Source: Juglans regia (lineage: Eukaryota > Streptophyta > Magnoliopsida > Fagales > Juglandaceae). From it: a stretch of 64,000 bases of DNA. Made by a program: the position numbers and the translations under genes. The notes under the pieces were generated by a model, which was not told where the DNA came from, ran no database searches, and saw only the letters and a list, made by a program, of their open reading frames with translations. This document shows positions 33,008 to 44,748 of this stretch, piece by piece (the stretch's first letter is position 1; each line of letters begins with the position of its first letter). The stretch lies in NCBI RefSeq assembly GCF_001411555.2, contig NC_049909.1:1612001-1676000 (forward strand), given 5' to 3'.

Positions 33008-33470
33008 TGTTAGAATTGCAACTTGAGAGAAGAGAAAATGAGAAAGGGAATGAGAGGAAACCGAGACAACAATCGAGGAAAAAAATGCTTGACACTTTTC
33101 ATTCAATTCATTTCTGCATTACATACTGTCCCTTTATATATTATACAGCTTAAATGGATACAAAGATTAAAAGGAAGTAAAAGATAACTAAGTTTCTATT
33201 TCTAGTATACAATCTGTTTTACGAAATTTACATAAGTAGTAAAGCAGCAACACGATCATCTTGGTACTAAAGGCATGCTGCAGGTCTCTCATGCTTCAGC
33301 ATGGTGGCTACTGGTCCAGCTTTTGCAGTGTAGTAGATGCACATCCCTCTGCTGCAATCTTGACAGATTAGCCTTTTGTAGTAGCAATAGATAGAGTTGC
33401 ACTCCTTGTTCATGGGCCTTGTTGTAGTTGGTCTTGTAGCAATGGGCCTTAGGACATTTAAACTTTGTGA
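33008..33470 (-). repeat. 5' LTR of the 28019-33470 copia element
   Basis: It is the partner of 28019-28478 and abuts the minus-strand primer site at 33007-32995. Confidence 0.9.
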
Positions 33471-33614
33471 TGAGGTGACTTGAGTTGAAAGTTAAAAATT
33501 GAAAAAAATATTGTTAGAATATTATTTTTATTTTTGAATTTGAAAAAGTTGAATTGTTTATTGTTATAATTAGATGAGTTGAGTTGAGTTGAGTTCTAAA
33601 TCCAAACAAGACAC

Positions 33615-34314
33615 TTGAGCGCCAAGTGCATGTACAAGTAAAGAACTTAAAATGGCTAAAATGAAATATAAAGAAGGAGAAATAAGAATAAGGAGTGAAC
33701 ATTCTTTATAATTAAGGTATGGGAAAATTAAAGGTTTTGACTAGTTCTAGGTGGTGAATGGAATGAAAAATGTAAAGTCATAATGTATATATTAAGGTTA
33801 ATCATGCACGCAGGTGAAAATAAACATGCTAATTTAAGGATGAAAAAATAAATTTAGGTTGAATTAATTATAAACTTTAAAAATAGATTGCAAATTCGAT
33901 CGGCTATAATAGAATTTATTTGCTTGGATATATAAAAATGTGAATTAAGGAGTGTTGGAAGCTAGTAGGAAGGGAATTAAGTGATAAATAAAAGAAAAAA
34001 AAAACTTGCAAAATATGGTATAAAATGTAAATTTTATAAGGGGTCAAAGTGCAAGCATACAAGTATAGGGCAAAAGGAGAGATCAGAAAAGAAAAAATAT
34101 ATTTAGAAGTCTGATATTTTACACACTCAGCACACCGTTGATACAGAAACTTTCCACTTCAATTATGCTAAAAAATAATTGGTGTTTTGATTTTTTTAAA
34201 ATTATAATGGATCTAACTATAAATGGTGTTCTATCACACTAGCTTATGTGTAGCAAAACTCATCTGAAAATTTAGGGGATGAAATCTTAATTACTAAAAC
34301 TTAAAATATGTTTA
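33615..34314. other. Intergenic, no gene seen
   Basis: AT-rich sequence with no repeat family or coding region recognised. Confidence 0.45.
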
Positions 34315-35960
34315 CTGTTAATGACGTGTTTCGTACACCTGGGCTAAGTTCCCGCAACTCAGGCCGAGATCCTGCTACTTGCAACATAGAGACAAAGGTG
34401 GGCTCGGGGCAGTCTGGGGAGCCTCTAATGCGAAAGTTAGTATCCTTCTTCTCTGGAGAATTCTTCTAGAATTAGAGTAAAGAGAGATTATTCATACTTG
34501 GAGTCTAGACTTTATACGAGGCATTGGGGAATATTCTGTACCCTATGTCAGGGGCCAACATCCTGCCTAAAATTGTTAGGCTGCAGTCTTTAATGCGACG
34601 TGGCTTTTGAGGTAGCGCCATTAATATGATGTGGCTTCTAAGGTGGCATCTCGACGGTAGGCGACTGTCACTTCTCATTCCCTTCGTTAGGGAACAGAGA
34701 GTTGCTCATGATGCTTGCTCATATGCCATTATAGATCTTTAAATGCTAGGTATTGCAGGTCCTAACTATCCCCTTCGATATGTTTCCCGCGCAAGGATAT
34801 CCTCACTCTTCTCGTACAACTCCTGGGCTGGGTTCTCTTAGTGGATCTTGGACCTATAGATGAGGAGCACCGTGGGCCAGGATGGGCCCCAACATCTCGG
34901 TCAGGCCCAGCCCAACGTGGAGCGAGAATATCTATTCCAGTTACCCTGACAATTCTCAACGTAAGTGTATGCCAGTATAGATCTTTAAATGCTAGGTATT
35001 GCGGGTCCTAACTATCCCCTTCGATATGTTTCCCGCGCGAGGATATCCTCACGGGTTGGGTTCTCTTAGTGGATCTTGGACCTATAGATGAGGAGCACCG
35101 TGGGCCAGGATGAGCCCCAACATCTCGGTCAGGCCCAACCCAACGTGGAGTGAGAATATCCATTCTAATTACCCTGACAATTCTCAACGTAAGTGTATGA
35201 TCGTAATTCTCACCATTCTCATCTTTGAGGATGCTTCGGTGGCACGCTTTCATCTAATTGACGTGCTCTCGAGTGCACCCATCTAACTTCCCACTCCTGC
35301 ACGACTTGCGATGACTCCCCTCCCACTTCGCTTTGTGCAGAGCGAACTGCGAGATCTGCACCTTGACACTCTCCTTATTGCAGTGCGTGTCAATTCGTTG
35401 CCTAGGGAAGTTCATAAGGTGCGAGCATCTATTTAAGCCTTGTACCCTTCCATCCATTTACTCCCACTTTCTCTCGAGATCTTTGCATCTCCGCGTGCCC
35501 TTGCTCGCCTATCTTCTTGCTCCCTTTAACTTCCTGCCCCCTTCCAACCGACTCCTCTCTTTACTTTCATGGCTCTCAAGAATACTTCTCGTGCTGCTCA
35601 CAAGGATTCACACTCCGCTCTCCCATCGGAGTCCTTCAGGACTCTAGGGAGCTTAGACCCCCTCCCCCAGGTCAGAATTGAGTCTCAGTTCTTCGAGAGA
35701 CAAAATTATCACAGCAGGCCTATTATGGAGTCCTGAATTCCATTGCATTTGATGTTCCAGAGGCCCGTTAGGGGGCCATATGTCGATTTTGTAGATTATG
35801 CCACAAAAGTGGCGCTATTCCCTGCCATTATGTTCTCCAACGAGTTGTGGCTTTCGTTCTGCCGCCCGATCTGCGACGTGTTGGATTAAGACTACCCGAA
35901 GCTTACCCCCCTGGAATTCCTCGTCACCCACTCGTTGCTGAAGCTTGATGGTAACCTATG
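34315..35960 (+). mobile_element. Retroelement-like segment with leader and broken reading frame
   Basis: The block starts TGTTAATGACGTGTTTCG. It contains a 246 bp tandem duplication and a TATA-like CTATTTAAGCCTTG at about 35428, followed by a CT-rich leader. An ATG at 35570 opens a frame starting MALKNTSRAAHKDS. The frame is hit by a stop (ESxIPLH) at about 35735 and again at about 35887, yet still reads YVDFVDYATKVALFPAIMFS. The arrangement suggests the 5' end of a gypsy-type or similar element. I do not recognise the protein with confidence; retroelement gag N-termini of the plant-mobile-domain style are one possibility. Confidence 0.35.
34733..35200. repeat. 246 bp tandem duplication
   Basis: AGATCTTTAAATGCTAGGTA at 34733 recurs at 34979. 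The copies match closely over CCTAACTATCCCCTTCGATA, GGATCTTGGACCTATAGATG and CATCTCGGTCAGGCCCA. The second copy lacks about 24 bp (the CTCTTCTCGTACAACTCCTGG part). The minus-strand frames 34959-34762 and 35253-35008 are just the two copies. Confidence 0.85.
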
Positions 35961-37257
35961 TAGTTTCTGCTCCCGAATTAGCATTTAAAATAAAACACAA
36001 AAACTATTAGAACATTTTCAAACTTCAAAATAAAAAGTGTATTAAAGAATTATATTCAAGAGATTTTTTAATTTTATAAGATTTTAATTTTACTTTTTTT
36101 TTCTCTCATTTTTTAAAACTCAACAAAACATCTTAATTTAAATTATTTCACTTGTATTCGTAAAATTCCGAGAGAGTCTAAAGTGTCCAAACTAATAATA
36201 AGCTCCTGTTGGAGAAACTTCATTAAATTTAAGTTTTTTTATTTTTTAATCTAAACCCATCACTCACTCAACTAAATTAAATATACCAATAATTCTTATG
36301 AAATAACTGACGTCACAAGCTACCACATCATTTATGTGTCAATAAATAGCAATGCAAATAAATCCCTCATGTTAGTTATTGTTTTAAAAAATAATATTAA
36401 TTAATAGTTTCTAAATAATTTAATTTTTTTTTTTTTTAGGAAGGTCGGTTGAGGCCTCAGGGCATCGTGTCAATATTACACTATATATAGGAGGGGTTCT
36501 CAAGGAATGCTGCATCATCAGCTGTCCATTTACACGAATGTGGGTCCAAAAAAGGAAAATCTGATTTTTCACGAATGGGGAGCACTGTCCTGCAACTATT
36601 CTGGCACTTGTGTTTAGTCTCAAGGAGCCTTCTACATACAGAATTCATTAATGGACCAAAATCTAGGGTATAGTTTCTTGATCTGTATCGAGATATTAAG
36701 AATAAAGTTTTTGATGAGTCAATTAATGGTATGCTAGCCGTATCATCCCGTCTTTTTAAGGTTAAGGTTAGGAGTAATGTTAATTTTTAGAAAATAGAGA
36801 TATCATTTTATTTTTTAAATCACACTTTAAATGTTCCTAGGGATAGTCACATATTAAAATAAAAATTAGTCGAATATTCAATAAGATCTATTAATTCATA
36901 ATCTCTGTCATATAGTTCAATAATGTAATCTCATTCAGTCTCATTTATGCATTTACTGTCTTTCCTATTTTAACCTCAAGGCTAGTACGTGTTGTTAAGC
37001 CTCATGCTTTACGGCTAGCGATTCTTGCAGTCTTGGCTCTTCCCAAGAGTGTAAAGAGAGAACTCAATCTCCTCAAAAATAGACATCACTAGGTGCACAA
37101 CTAGTGATGCATTCTAACAATCTGCCCTAAACCTCAATCCGCCCTAAACCTCTTGGTCTTTATTGTTAAAGACATTTTAAATCTTTACCTCAAACAGTCA
37201 ACATGCATTTTAGTCCGTTTCTTTTCCTTATCTTTTATCGATGGTATATATAGTAAA
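35961..37257. other. Intergenic, no gene seen
   Basis: AT-rich sequence. The frame at 36623-36420 has no domain and may belong to an unclassified dispersed repeat. Confidence 0.4.
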
Positions 37258-37437
37258 AGTAATGTTATACACTACACTCTCATCTTATTTTGATCGTACT
37301 AACTAGTATGTGGCACATTCATCATCACTAGATGATAAAGAAGCATGTAATAAATTATCATTTAATGGTAATAAATGTGTCACATCATATTTATTGAGAT
37401 AAAAGTGGGATAGTAGTATGGTATATAGAATTTTTCA
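37258..37437. mobile_element. Small fold-back MITE (~180 bp)
   Basis: TAATGTTATACACTACACTC at 37261 pairs with the reverse of the GTAGTATGGTATATAGAATT end at about 37430. Pairing continues inward (GTGGCACATTCATCATC with AATAAATGTGTCACATCATA). It has no coding. Confidence 0.6.
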
Positions 37438-37916
37438 TATAGTAATGCTATGGATGCAGTAAAAAAATGCAGTCCACTCCCTTCATATATCACATGAAAT
37501 AATAAGTGTATACGTAAAATGGGCAGTCCAAAAAAAGGTCTATACAATGTCATAAAGGCATCTACATATAACATAACTTAAATGGTTACTAAAATTGAAG
37601 TGAAAACCAAAGGATTTTTTGGGAAGTGGAACTCGGAAAGTACTTTAAAACTTGAAAATCGAAGACTTTTTGGTTATTTCATAACAAGAATTTTATGTGC
37701 AGTCAGTTTTGAGTATTCTTTTGCGCACAAGCCGTGTGATTGATTGCATATTTTTTTCTTAATATAAACTAACTGCTGAGTTTGGTCCCATCAATAGAAT
37801 GCACAAAAAATACGTATAATTAATTGTATATAACAGAATTATTCCAATAATAAGGAGAATGTAACAGATGATATGCAAATGATCTTAACAGGTGAAGTGA
37901 AAAAAATCAATGTTGT
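37438..37916. other. Spacer, no feature seen
   Basis: No gene or repeat could be supported here. Confidence 0.4.
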
Positions 37917-38990
37917 AATTTGTAACAACCTGACGCAATATATATTAATAGGATCATAGTAAAGATTATTTTACTAGGCTTTAATTAAGTTTAATGGGTC
38001 ATTTTGGTTAAGCCCACAAGTTATAATTTATTAAGATTAATTAAAAGATTTTAATTAGGTCCACAGGGTCAAAAGTTTATTTTAAGACCTGTTGAGATTT
38101 AGCCAATGACTTTAGATGGTATTAATGGGTCAATGATTTTTTTACCTAATTGAGGTTATCAGATAATTTTAAATAGTCCACGACCCAAAAGTTATTATGG
38201 AGGAGTATGGAATTTTACTAGACTCATAATTAGGTTAAACTTATTTAATATTTATAGAGTAAGTGCCGTGGGCGAAAATTTAATGCATAATAGGCCCAAA
38301 AATTTATTAGATAAATTGGACTTACTTCGGACCCAAACGGGGCCCATTAGGACTTATTATTCTGCATGCCCTACAAAATTGTAGACAAGTCCTAGAATTT
38401 AGTTATATCCATTAAATAGTCCAACCCACTTATTAAGCCCAAACGGACCCTAAAAAGTCCACAAAATAGAGCCAATAGAATCCCTAAAACTATGGGTGAT
38501 GCCCATAGGAATGGATCCAACCCATGTGGATGTCTGATGAGCCAAACCAAGTCCCAAGATATAGACCAAACCCGGTTTCATAAGTATCGGCCCGTAATCC
38601 ACCACAAAACTCGAAACCATAAGCCCAAGCTACGTGCATTTTCATCTTCAAGCTCTAAAACTTCCTGTTGGATATAAAATAAACTATCAAGAATAAATGA
38701 AGAGATGTCAAGGAAGAGATGAAGTAAAAAAAAAAAAAAAAAGTTGATTCAGACACAAAAATGTAAAAGTGGCCGGAGAAAAGTCGGACTCAACTACTAT
38801 AAAGAAAGAAAGAACCTCTATAAATTAAAGGAGAATATTTCTACAAATCTCAACACATTCTACGACTTCTCATAGACCCTTCAAATTTTCTCTCTCTAGA
38901 AGGAAGGCATCTTCTTCAACCTCCCTCAAAACCCTAATTAATTTCATCTGCTACATTAAGAGATATGTGAGGTCATAAATGGATGTAGGC
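37917..38990 (+). mobile_element. Partial gypsy-type LTR (5' portion)
   Basis: TGTAACAACCTGACGC at about 37921 is a typical long-LTR start. The following sequence has repeated 'AAGCCCACAAG', 'GGTCCACAGGGTC' and 'GGACCCAAACGGGGCCC' phrases found in the U3 of such LTRs. A TATA-like CTCTATAAATTAAAGG lies at about 38816, followed by a CT-rich leader. The right end is not found, so it is truncated near 39000. The frame at 38492-38677 lies inside the LTR and is not a gene. Confidence 0.5.
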
Positions 38991-39425
38991 TTTTAGAACC
39001 ACACAAATATCTGCGTCTTTCTCTCCCTTTTTTTTTTAATAATTTTTTTATGTTTTATTTATTATTTATTTTATGGAGGAGCATCCGAGCACCGTATTAT
39101 CACTCTAGGCCATTATCATGGGTCATTCAATCGTTTTGTTGAACTCCTGACATGCTGGAAAAATGGATTGACACCTACACTGAACTCCTCCCAAACTGCC
39201 ATCATTGAACTCTAGAGACCCAACCTTGAACCCAGCTGCAAAGCGAGTAAGAAACCACCAGCCCTCCTCACGCAGCAAACTGTGAACCCAAACACAGTAA
39301 CTCAGCCATGGTTGCCCACAAGGCAACCTCTATGTAAACCACATTTGCAGCATGTTGCCGCCAACCACTAATTAGAGAGGAAGCCAGTTCCGTCCAAAGC
39401 CACCACACCAAGGTCACGACTAGAG
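38991..39425. other. Spacer, insertion site of the second copia
   Basis: No convincing gene; the minus-strand frame 39326-39123 has no domain. It was originally continuous with 44744 onward. Confidence 0.4.
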
Positions 39426-39834
39426 TGTTGAAATATGAAGAACAAAGAGGTAATTGCCAACAAGGCTTCCAGCTAAGGAAGAAAGATCTGCTTATTCAAC
39501 AATGTCAACATGGATTAGAGTCTCTAGAAGGAAGTTGGGATCACAAGAATCGGGAAGAAAAGGAAATGGAAGAACCTTCTAAAATTGACAGCTGCTTTTT
39601 ATTTTTTATTTTGTTTCTGTTACGTGTTTTGTACAGCTTGCTAGAGTTAGTTTTGCCATTGATGTAGGATTGGTTAGAATATTCTTTTGTAAATGCTTTA
39701 CTGGCAAGGACAATTGTACAATATATATATTTAGAGAATGAATGAGAATAAATATACAATTCTTCTCCATTACCTTTATGTTTCATCTTGCTTCTCTTAT
39801 TTATATAATTCTCAGTCTACAAGTATTACTTTTA
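39426..39834 (+). repeat. 5' LTR of the 39426-44743 copia element
   Basis: It is 409 bp, TG...TA ended, with a TATATATATTT tract at about 39721. Confidence 0.92.
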
Positions 39835-39837
39835 TGG

Positions 39838-41118
39838 TATCAAGAGCCATCGCTCAGAATGATCATTCAAATACAAATGCTAATCAAAACCAATCCACCA
39901 ATACAAACGTCACTGACCCATCACAGCCAAACAGTCCTTATTTCCTTAGAAGTAATGATAATAGCTCTAGAGCCATCTTGGTCACGCAAATGCTGGATTT
40001 TAGCAACTATTGCTCCTGGGCAAGATTAACGAGAAGGGCTCTTCGAATAAAAAATAAACTTGGTTTTGTCGATGAGACTATATGTGAACCACCAAATGCA
40101 GATAGTCCATTAATAGAACCATGGCTCCACTATAATGACATTGTCATCACTTAGCTACAGAACACGATGTCAGCATATATAGGACCAAGCACCTTTTATG
40201 CTGAGACGGCTCATCAATTGTGGTTGGAGCTTGACAGCATTTTGGACAGCAAAATGCACCACAAATTTATGAAGTGAAGCAGGGAATTGCAACCTTGGTA
40301 CAAAACCAAGACACTCTAAGTACATATTTTTCAAAATTGAAAACTCTGCTCGATGAATTAATAAACTATGAGTCCATTCCTAACTGCACTTGCAGAGGGT
40401 TGAAAATTGTTGTGAGTAATCAACAAAGAGATTGGGTGATGAAATTTCTTATGGGTCTTCATGATTCGTATAAGGACATTAAGGCTCAAAATTTACTGAT
40501 TAAGCCATTTCCAAGTCTCAATGAGGTATTATCCAGCAATAAGAGAAGAGAAGGCAGATTTCTGTTGAAGCTCCTACCAACGAGACAATGGCACTTGCAG
40601 CACATGGAAAAGATATGAGAAGGCTAAATGGATTCTCTCAGAAGAAATATTACTGCACGTTCTGCAAGATGTCAGGACATTCCATTGAAAGATGTTTCAA
40701 GGCAAACCCCAATAAACCAACATGTACACATTGTCAAATGCCTAGCCATACAGCAGATAAATGTTTCAAGATACATGGATACCCTCGAGGCCACAAACTT
40801 CATGGCAAGAATAGAGGGAATAGAGACTCTGCCAATCAAGCCACTGCTCTTCTGTCACCTAGGCAGGAGCAGGTAAGTGACAATAACCAGTTATCCTTGA
40901 CTCATGGGCAATATGCTCATCTTATGGCTTTGCTCAAACCTCAACACACTCATGCTTACATTCCTTCAGTTAATCAAGTCCAAACCATCACTCCATCTTC
41001 GTCAAATCAGGTTGAAATGCCCAAAATCTCTAGTATCTCTTTATGTCTTTCTATTTATAATACCAAACCCAATGTTGTTTCTAATGTGCCTTGGATTGTA
41101 GACACTGGAGCAATATGA
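39838..41118 (+). pseudogene. Copia gag, zinc knuckles and start of protease, broken
   Basis: The frame 39838-40154 begins MVSRAIAQNDHSN and has ILVTQMLDFSNYCSWARLTR and KLGFVDETICEP. A stop follows at 40154. 40274-40618 continues with the QGIATLVQNQDTLSTYFSKL helices. 40588-41118 carries two cysteine knuckles (CTFCKMSGHSIERC and CTHCQMPSHTADKC) and ends in the protease start WIVDTGAI, followed at once by a stop. The protease active-site DTG is therefore visible but cut off. Confidence 0.87.
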
Positions 41119-41279
41119 TATGTTCGGCTACATTGTTCACAAGCATCAAGGCAGAAATCTCTCACTCAATAGCACTCCCAAATGGAGATGTTGCTATTGT
41201 CACTCATGTTGGAACTGTCAAAGTAACATAAACCTTGATTTTGGAAGATGTTTTGTGAGTTCCATCCTTTTCTTTCAAC

Positions 41280-42180
41280 TTGATATTTGCTAGAAAATTA
41301 ACACAAACTTCTAAATGTTGTCTCATTTTCTTCCCTCAATCATGTTTTGTACATAACCTTTTAACTTGGAAGACGACTGGAATGGGTGAGGTGAGGCAAT
41401 GTCTATATCATCTTCTCCAAAAGAATGTCTCTCCCACAGCCTTGAATGAAGTCTTATCCTCCCTTAGAAATAAAACAAACATCTTGGCTTCTGTTGTTAG
41501 AAATCATGATGATTTCAGTCTCTGGCATTATAAGTTAGGTCATCCTTCAAATTCTAGAATAGACTTGATGGAGCTTGATTATGTTCACAAGGCTACTAGT
41601 ACAAAGGAGCCTTGTTCTATCTGCCCATTTAGCTAAACTCCATAAGCCACCCTTTCTTGTTAGCCAACAAAAAACTCAAAACAGTTTTGAATTGATTCAT
41701 TGTGACTTATGAGGTCCTTGTAATGAAATTGCTCATGATGGATCAAGATATTTTCTCACCATTGTAGACTATTTTAGTCATTGTACTTGGGTTTATTTGC
41801 TAAGACTCAAAGCAGATGCTAGTAATGCTTTGCAAAACTTTTGTATTATGATTGAGACTCAATTTGGATCCAAAATCAAAGTTGTAAGGAGTGATAATGG
41901 GGGTGAGTTTGATATGAAACATTTTTACCATGAGAAGGGTATCATTCACCAAAAATCATGTGTGGAGACCCCACAACAAAATGCAACATTAGAAATAAAG
42001 TATCAGCACATCTTAAATGTGACTATAGCTCCAAAGTTTCAAAGTGGGATCCCTATGAAGTATTGGAGTGACTGTGTTCTTACAGATGTGTACCTTATAA
42101 ACAAAACCCCTTCACCTCTTCTTCATAATAAGACGCCTTTTGAACTCCTTTTCAAAACCAAGCCAGATTATTCACACTGA
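41280..42180 (+). pseudogene. Copia integrase, broken
   Basis: 41280-41636 holds the pre-integrase finger (FSLWHYKLGHPSNSRI and CSICPF). 41797-42180 has KVVRSDNGGEFDMKHFY, TPQQNATLEIKYQH and the YLINKTPSPLL tail of the core. The SDNG and the Glu after QQN are retained. The first Asp region (about 41700) is interrupted by a stop next to it (CDLxGPC). Confidence 0.85.
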
Positions 42181-42902
42181 AGAGTGTTTGGATGCCTAGC
42201 TTATGCTTCTACCCTCACTCATGACAGATACAAACTTGATCCAAGGGCTAATAAGTGCATGTTTCTCGGGTGCCCTATTGGGATTAAGGGTTACAAGTTA
42301 AACTTAGAAACTAAAAAGTAATTCATTTCTAGAAATTTCATTTTCCATGAAAGCATATTTCCTTACAATGACACCAATGCTGATACAAGTTATACCATAT
42401 CAGACTCTCCTCAATTACCTTTCACTCAAACTGTCAACATTGATTTAGACTATTCAAATGGCCAATATCTCCAATCCGAGATTCAAACTACAAAGAATCC
42501 AACCACTCACTTGAAAACTTTGATCCTGAAGAAGAGATAGAGTCACCTCCAAAGTCTTCCCAAGACACCACAACCATCTCTCATTTTCCTACAAAATCCA
42601 CTAGAAACAGAAATGCACCTACACATCTACAAGACTTCATCTGCTAGCAGGCCTCCTCACTTCCTCATTAGCAGGAGTTGAACAAGGACAAGGTTCCTAC
42701 AAAGTCAGGTGATCCTTCTCCTTTGTGTGCTACATTGTCATTTCATAAATTGTCAAGTAATCATAAAGCATTTGTCACCTCTATTTCAACACATATCAAA
42801 CCTAATTCATACCAGCAAGCCCAAAAATGTGTTGAGTGGCGAGAAGCCATGAAATCTTAGATAGATGCTCTAGAATTAAACGATAGTTGGGTTGTTACTG
42901 AC

Positions 42903-43545
42903 TTGCCTCTAGGAAAGGTGGCCATAGGATGTAAGTGGGTTTACAAAATCAAGTTCAATGATGATGGAAGTATTGAGAGGTACAAAGCCAGACTAGTGGC
43001 TAAAGGATATACGCAACAAGAGGGGTTAGATTATAATGAAACCTTCTCCCCTGTTGCAAAAATTGTGATTGTTCGTACTTTACTAGATGTGGCAGCAGCT
43101 AAGGGTTGGTTTTTACAACTGTTTGATGTAAATAATATTTTTTTAAATGGTAATTTAGATGAGGAAGTATACATGGAGATGCCATAAGGGTATTCTAAGG
43201 AGGGCCAGTCAAAGGTTTGCAAGCTTAAGAAAAAGTCTGTATGGATTAAAACAAGCTTCATGGCAATGGAAATCCAAGTTGTCTGATTTTATTGTTCGAC
43301 AAGGATTCCATCAGTCCAAGGCAAACTATAGTTTGTTCACAAGAGCCACCAAAGATTCCTTCACTGCAGTTTTGGTTTATGTGGACGACATCTTAGTAGC
43401 TGGCAATGACATGAACATCATCTCCTCACTCAAAGGTTCTCTCAATGACAGATTCAAAATCATAGACTTGGGGGTGTTGAAGTATTTTCTCGATATAGAG
43501 GTAGCAAGATCAGAGAAAGGGATTTATACTTGCCAAAGAAACTAG
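42903..43545 (+). pseudogene. Copia reverse transcriptase, broken
   Basis: 42903-43187 has [40 protein letters not shown] and ENPVAKI-type text, ending [12 protein letters not shown] shifted frame, 43159-43545, has SLYGLKQASWQWKSKLSDFI and the catalytic VLVYVDDILVAG box. The break is at about 43187 (stop after EMP). Confidence 0.88.
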
Positions 43546-44320
43546 GCGTTGGACATATTGGTAGATTCTGACACAATTAGATCCAAACCAACAAAAATAC
43601 CTCTTGATCAAAACTTCTAGCTTTCAAAGGATGAAGGAGAGCCTACCCCCGATCCTTCAATTTATAGGAGACTTATTGAAAGATTGCTATATTTGACCAA
43701 AAACAGACCCACATTTCATATGCAATCCAATTGTTGAGTCAATTTATGCAAACTGCTAGTCTCCCACACTTGAATGCTGCTCACAAAGTATTGAGGTACA
43801 TTAAAGAAGCACCAGGGCAGGGATTGTTTTATCCCTCGGCATCTATCATGACCTTAGAGTTTACAGTGATTCAAACTGGGGGGGATGCCCAAATACAAGA
43901 AGATCAGTGATAGGGTATTGCGTTTTCATTGGCTTTTCTTTGGTTTCTTGGAAATCCAAGAAACAGAACACGATTTCTAGGTTCTCAGCTAAGGCTGAGT
44001 ATAGGGCCATGGCCATCGTGTGCTGTGAATTGAGCTGGCTATGGTATTTACTTCTTGATTTACAAATAAAACATCATCAACCAGCTAAATTATTTTGTGA
44101 TAATAAAGTTGCAATACACATTACAGCAAACTCGGTAGCACATAGAACTTGACTGCCATGTAATCCATGATAAGGTTCAAGATGGGAGTATTGTAACTGA
44201 GCATGTGAGTAGGGCCCCTCAAGTTGTTGATATGTTAACCAAGCCCTTGTGTTCTACTAATCTTTTCTCTCATTTATCAAAGATGTGAGTAGAAAATATA
44301 TACTCTCCATCTTGTGGGGG
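43546..44320 (+). pseudogene. Copia RNase H region, broken
   Basis: 43907-44152 reads [35 protein letters not shown] and KLFCDNKVAIHITANSV, the copia RNase H C-terminus. Upstream parts (HAAHKVLRYIK-like text at about 43790) are in other frames. Confidence 0.8.
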
Positions 44321-44322
44321 GC

Positions 44323-44743
44323 TGTTGAAATATGAAGAAAAAATAGGTAATTGCCATCAAGGCTTCCAGCTAAGGAAGAAAAGATTTGCCTATTCAGCAG
44401 TGTCAACATGGATTAGAGTCTCTAGAAGGAAGTTGGGATCACAAGAATCGGGAAGAAAAGGAAATGGAAGAACCTTCCAAAATTGACAACTGATTTTTAT
44501 TTTCTTTCTTTTTATTTTTTGGTTTTTGTTACGTGTTTTGTACAACTCGCTAGAATCAGTTTTGCCACTGATGTAGGATTAGAATATTCTTTTGTAAATG
44601 CTTTACTGTCAAGGACAATTGTACAATATATATATATATTCAGAGAAGAAATGAGAATAAATACACAATTCTTCTCCATCACCTTTTTGTTTCATCTTGC
44701 ATCTCTTATTTACATAATTCTCAGTCTACAAGTTTTTCTTTTA
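44323..44743 (+). repeat. 3' LTR of the 39426-44743 copia element
   Basis: It is 421 bp and slightly longer than the 5' LTR through small indels, including a longer TA tract at 44627-44639. Confidence 0.92.
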
Positions 44744-44748
44744 TAGAG

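Larger units (their letters stand above)
28019..33470 (-). mobile_element. Ty1/copia retrotransposon, 5.45 kb, inactive
   Basis: Two direct LTRs (28019-28478 and 33008-33470) flank gag-pol on the minus strand. The flanks TGAGA (28014-28018) and TGAGG (33471-33475) fit a 5 bp target duplication with one change. The primer site TGGTATTAGAGCC lies just inside the 33008 boundary on the minus strand and matches initiator tRNA-Met with one change. Domain order gag, zinc knuckle, integrase, RT, RNase H is that of copia. Every frame is interrupted, so it cannot move by itself. LTR divergence is noticeable by eye (several substitutions and small indels), so this is not a fresh insertion. Confidence 0.93.
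27991..33614. mobile_element. MITE of the TCATC-rich family (copy 5), split by a copia insertion
   Basis: The left part 27991-28018 reads GAGGCTTGAATACTGAGTTG. The right part 33471-33614 contains GAATTTGAAAAAGTTGAATTG, the GAGTTGAGTTGAGTTG block and the end CTAAATCCAAACAAGACAC. Together they form one MITE, in reverse orientation to copy 1, interrupted by the copia element at 28019-33470. Confidence 0.7.
39426..44743 (+). mobile_element. Ty1/copia retrotransposon, 5.3 kb, inactive
   Basis: LTRs at 39426-39834 and 44323-44743 both start TGTTGAAATATGAAG and end CTTTTA. Perfect TAGAG duplications lie at 39421-39425 and 44744-44748. The primer site TGGTATCAAGAGCC starts at 39835 (initiator tRNA-Met type). 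A purine tract, GTGGGGGG, precedes the 3' LTR at about 44314. Gag, protease, integrase, RT and RNase H occur in copia order on the + strand, all interrupted by stops. It is a different family from the 28019 element: the LTRs and gag differ. Confidence 0.95.

Noticed and set aside
36420..36623. 67-residue minus-strand frame
   Set aside because: It ends in a poly-Lys run from a T homopolymer and has no domain.
39742..40029. Second frame overlapping copia gag
   Set aside because: It is the shifted shadow of the gag frame at 39838-40154.
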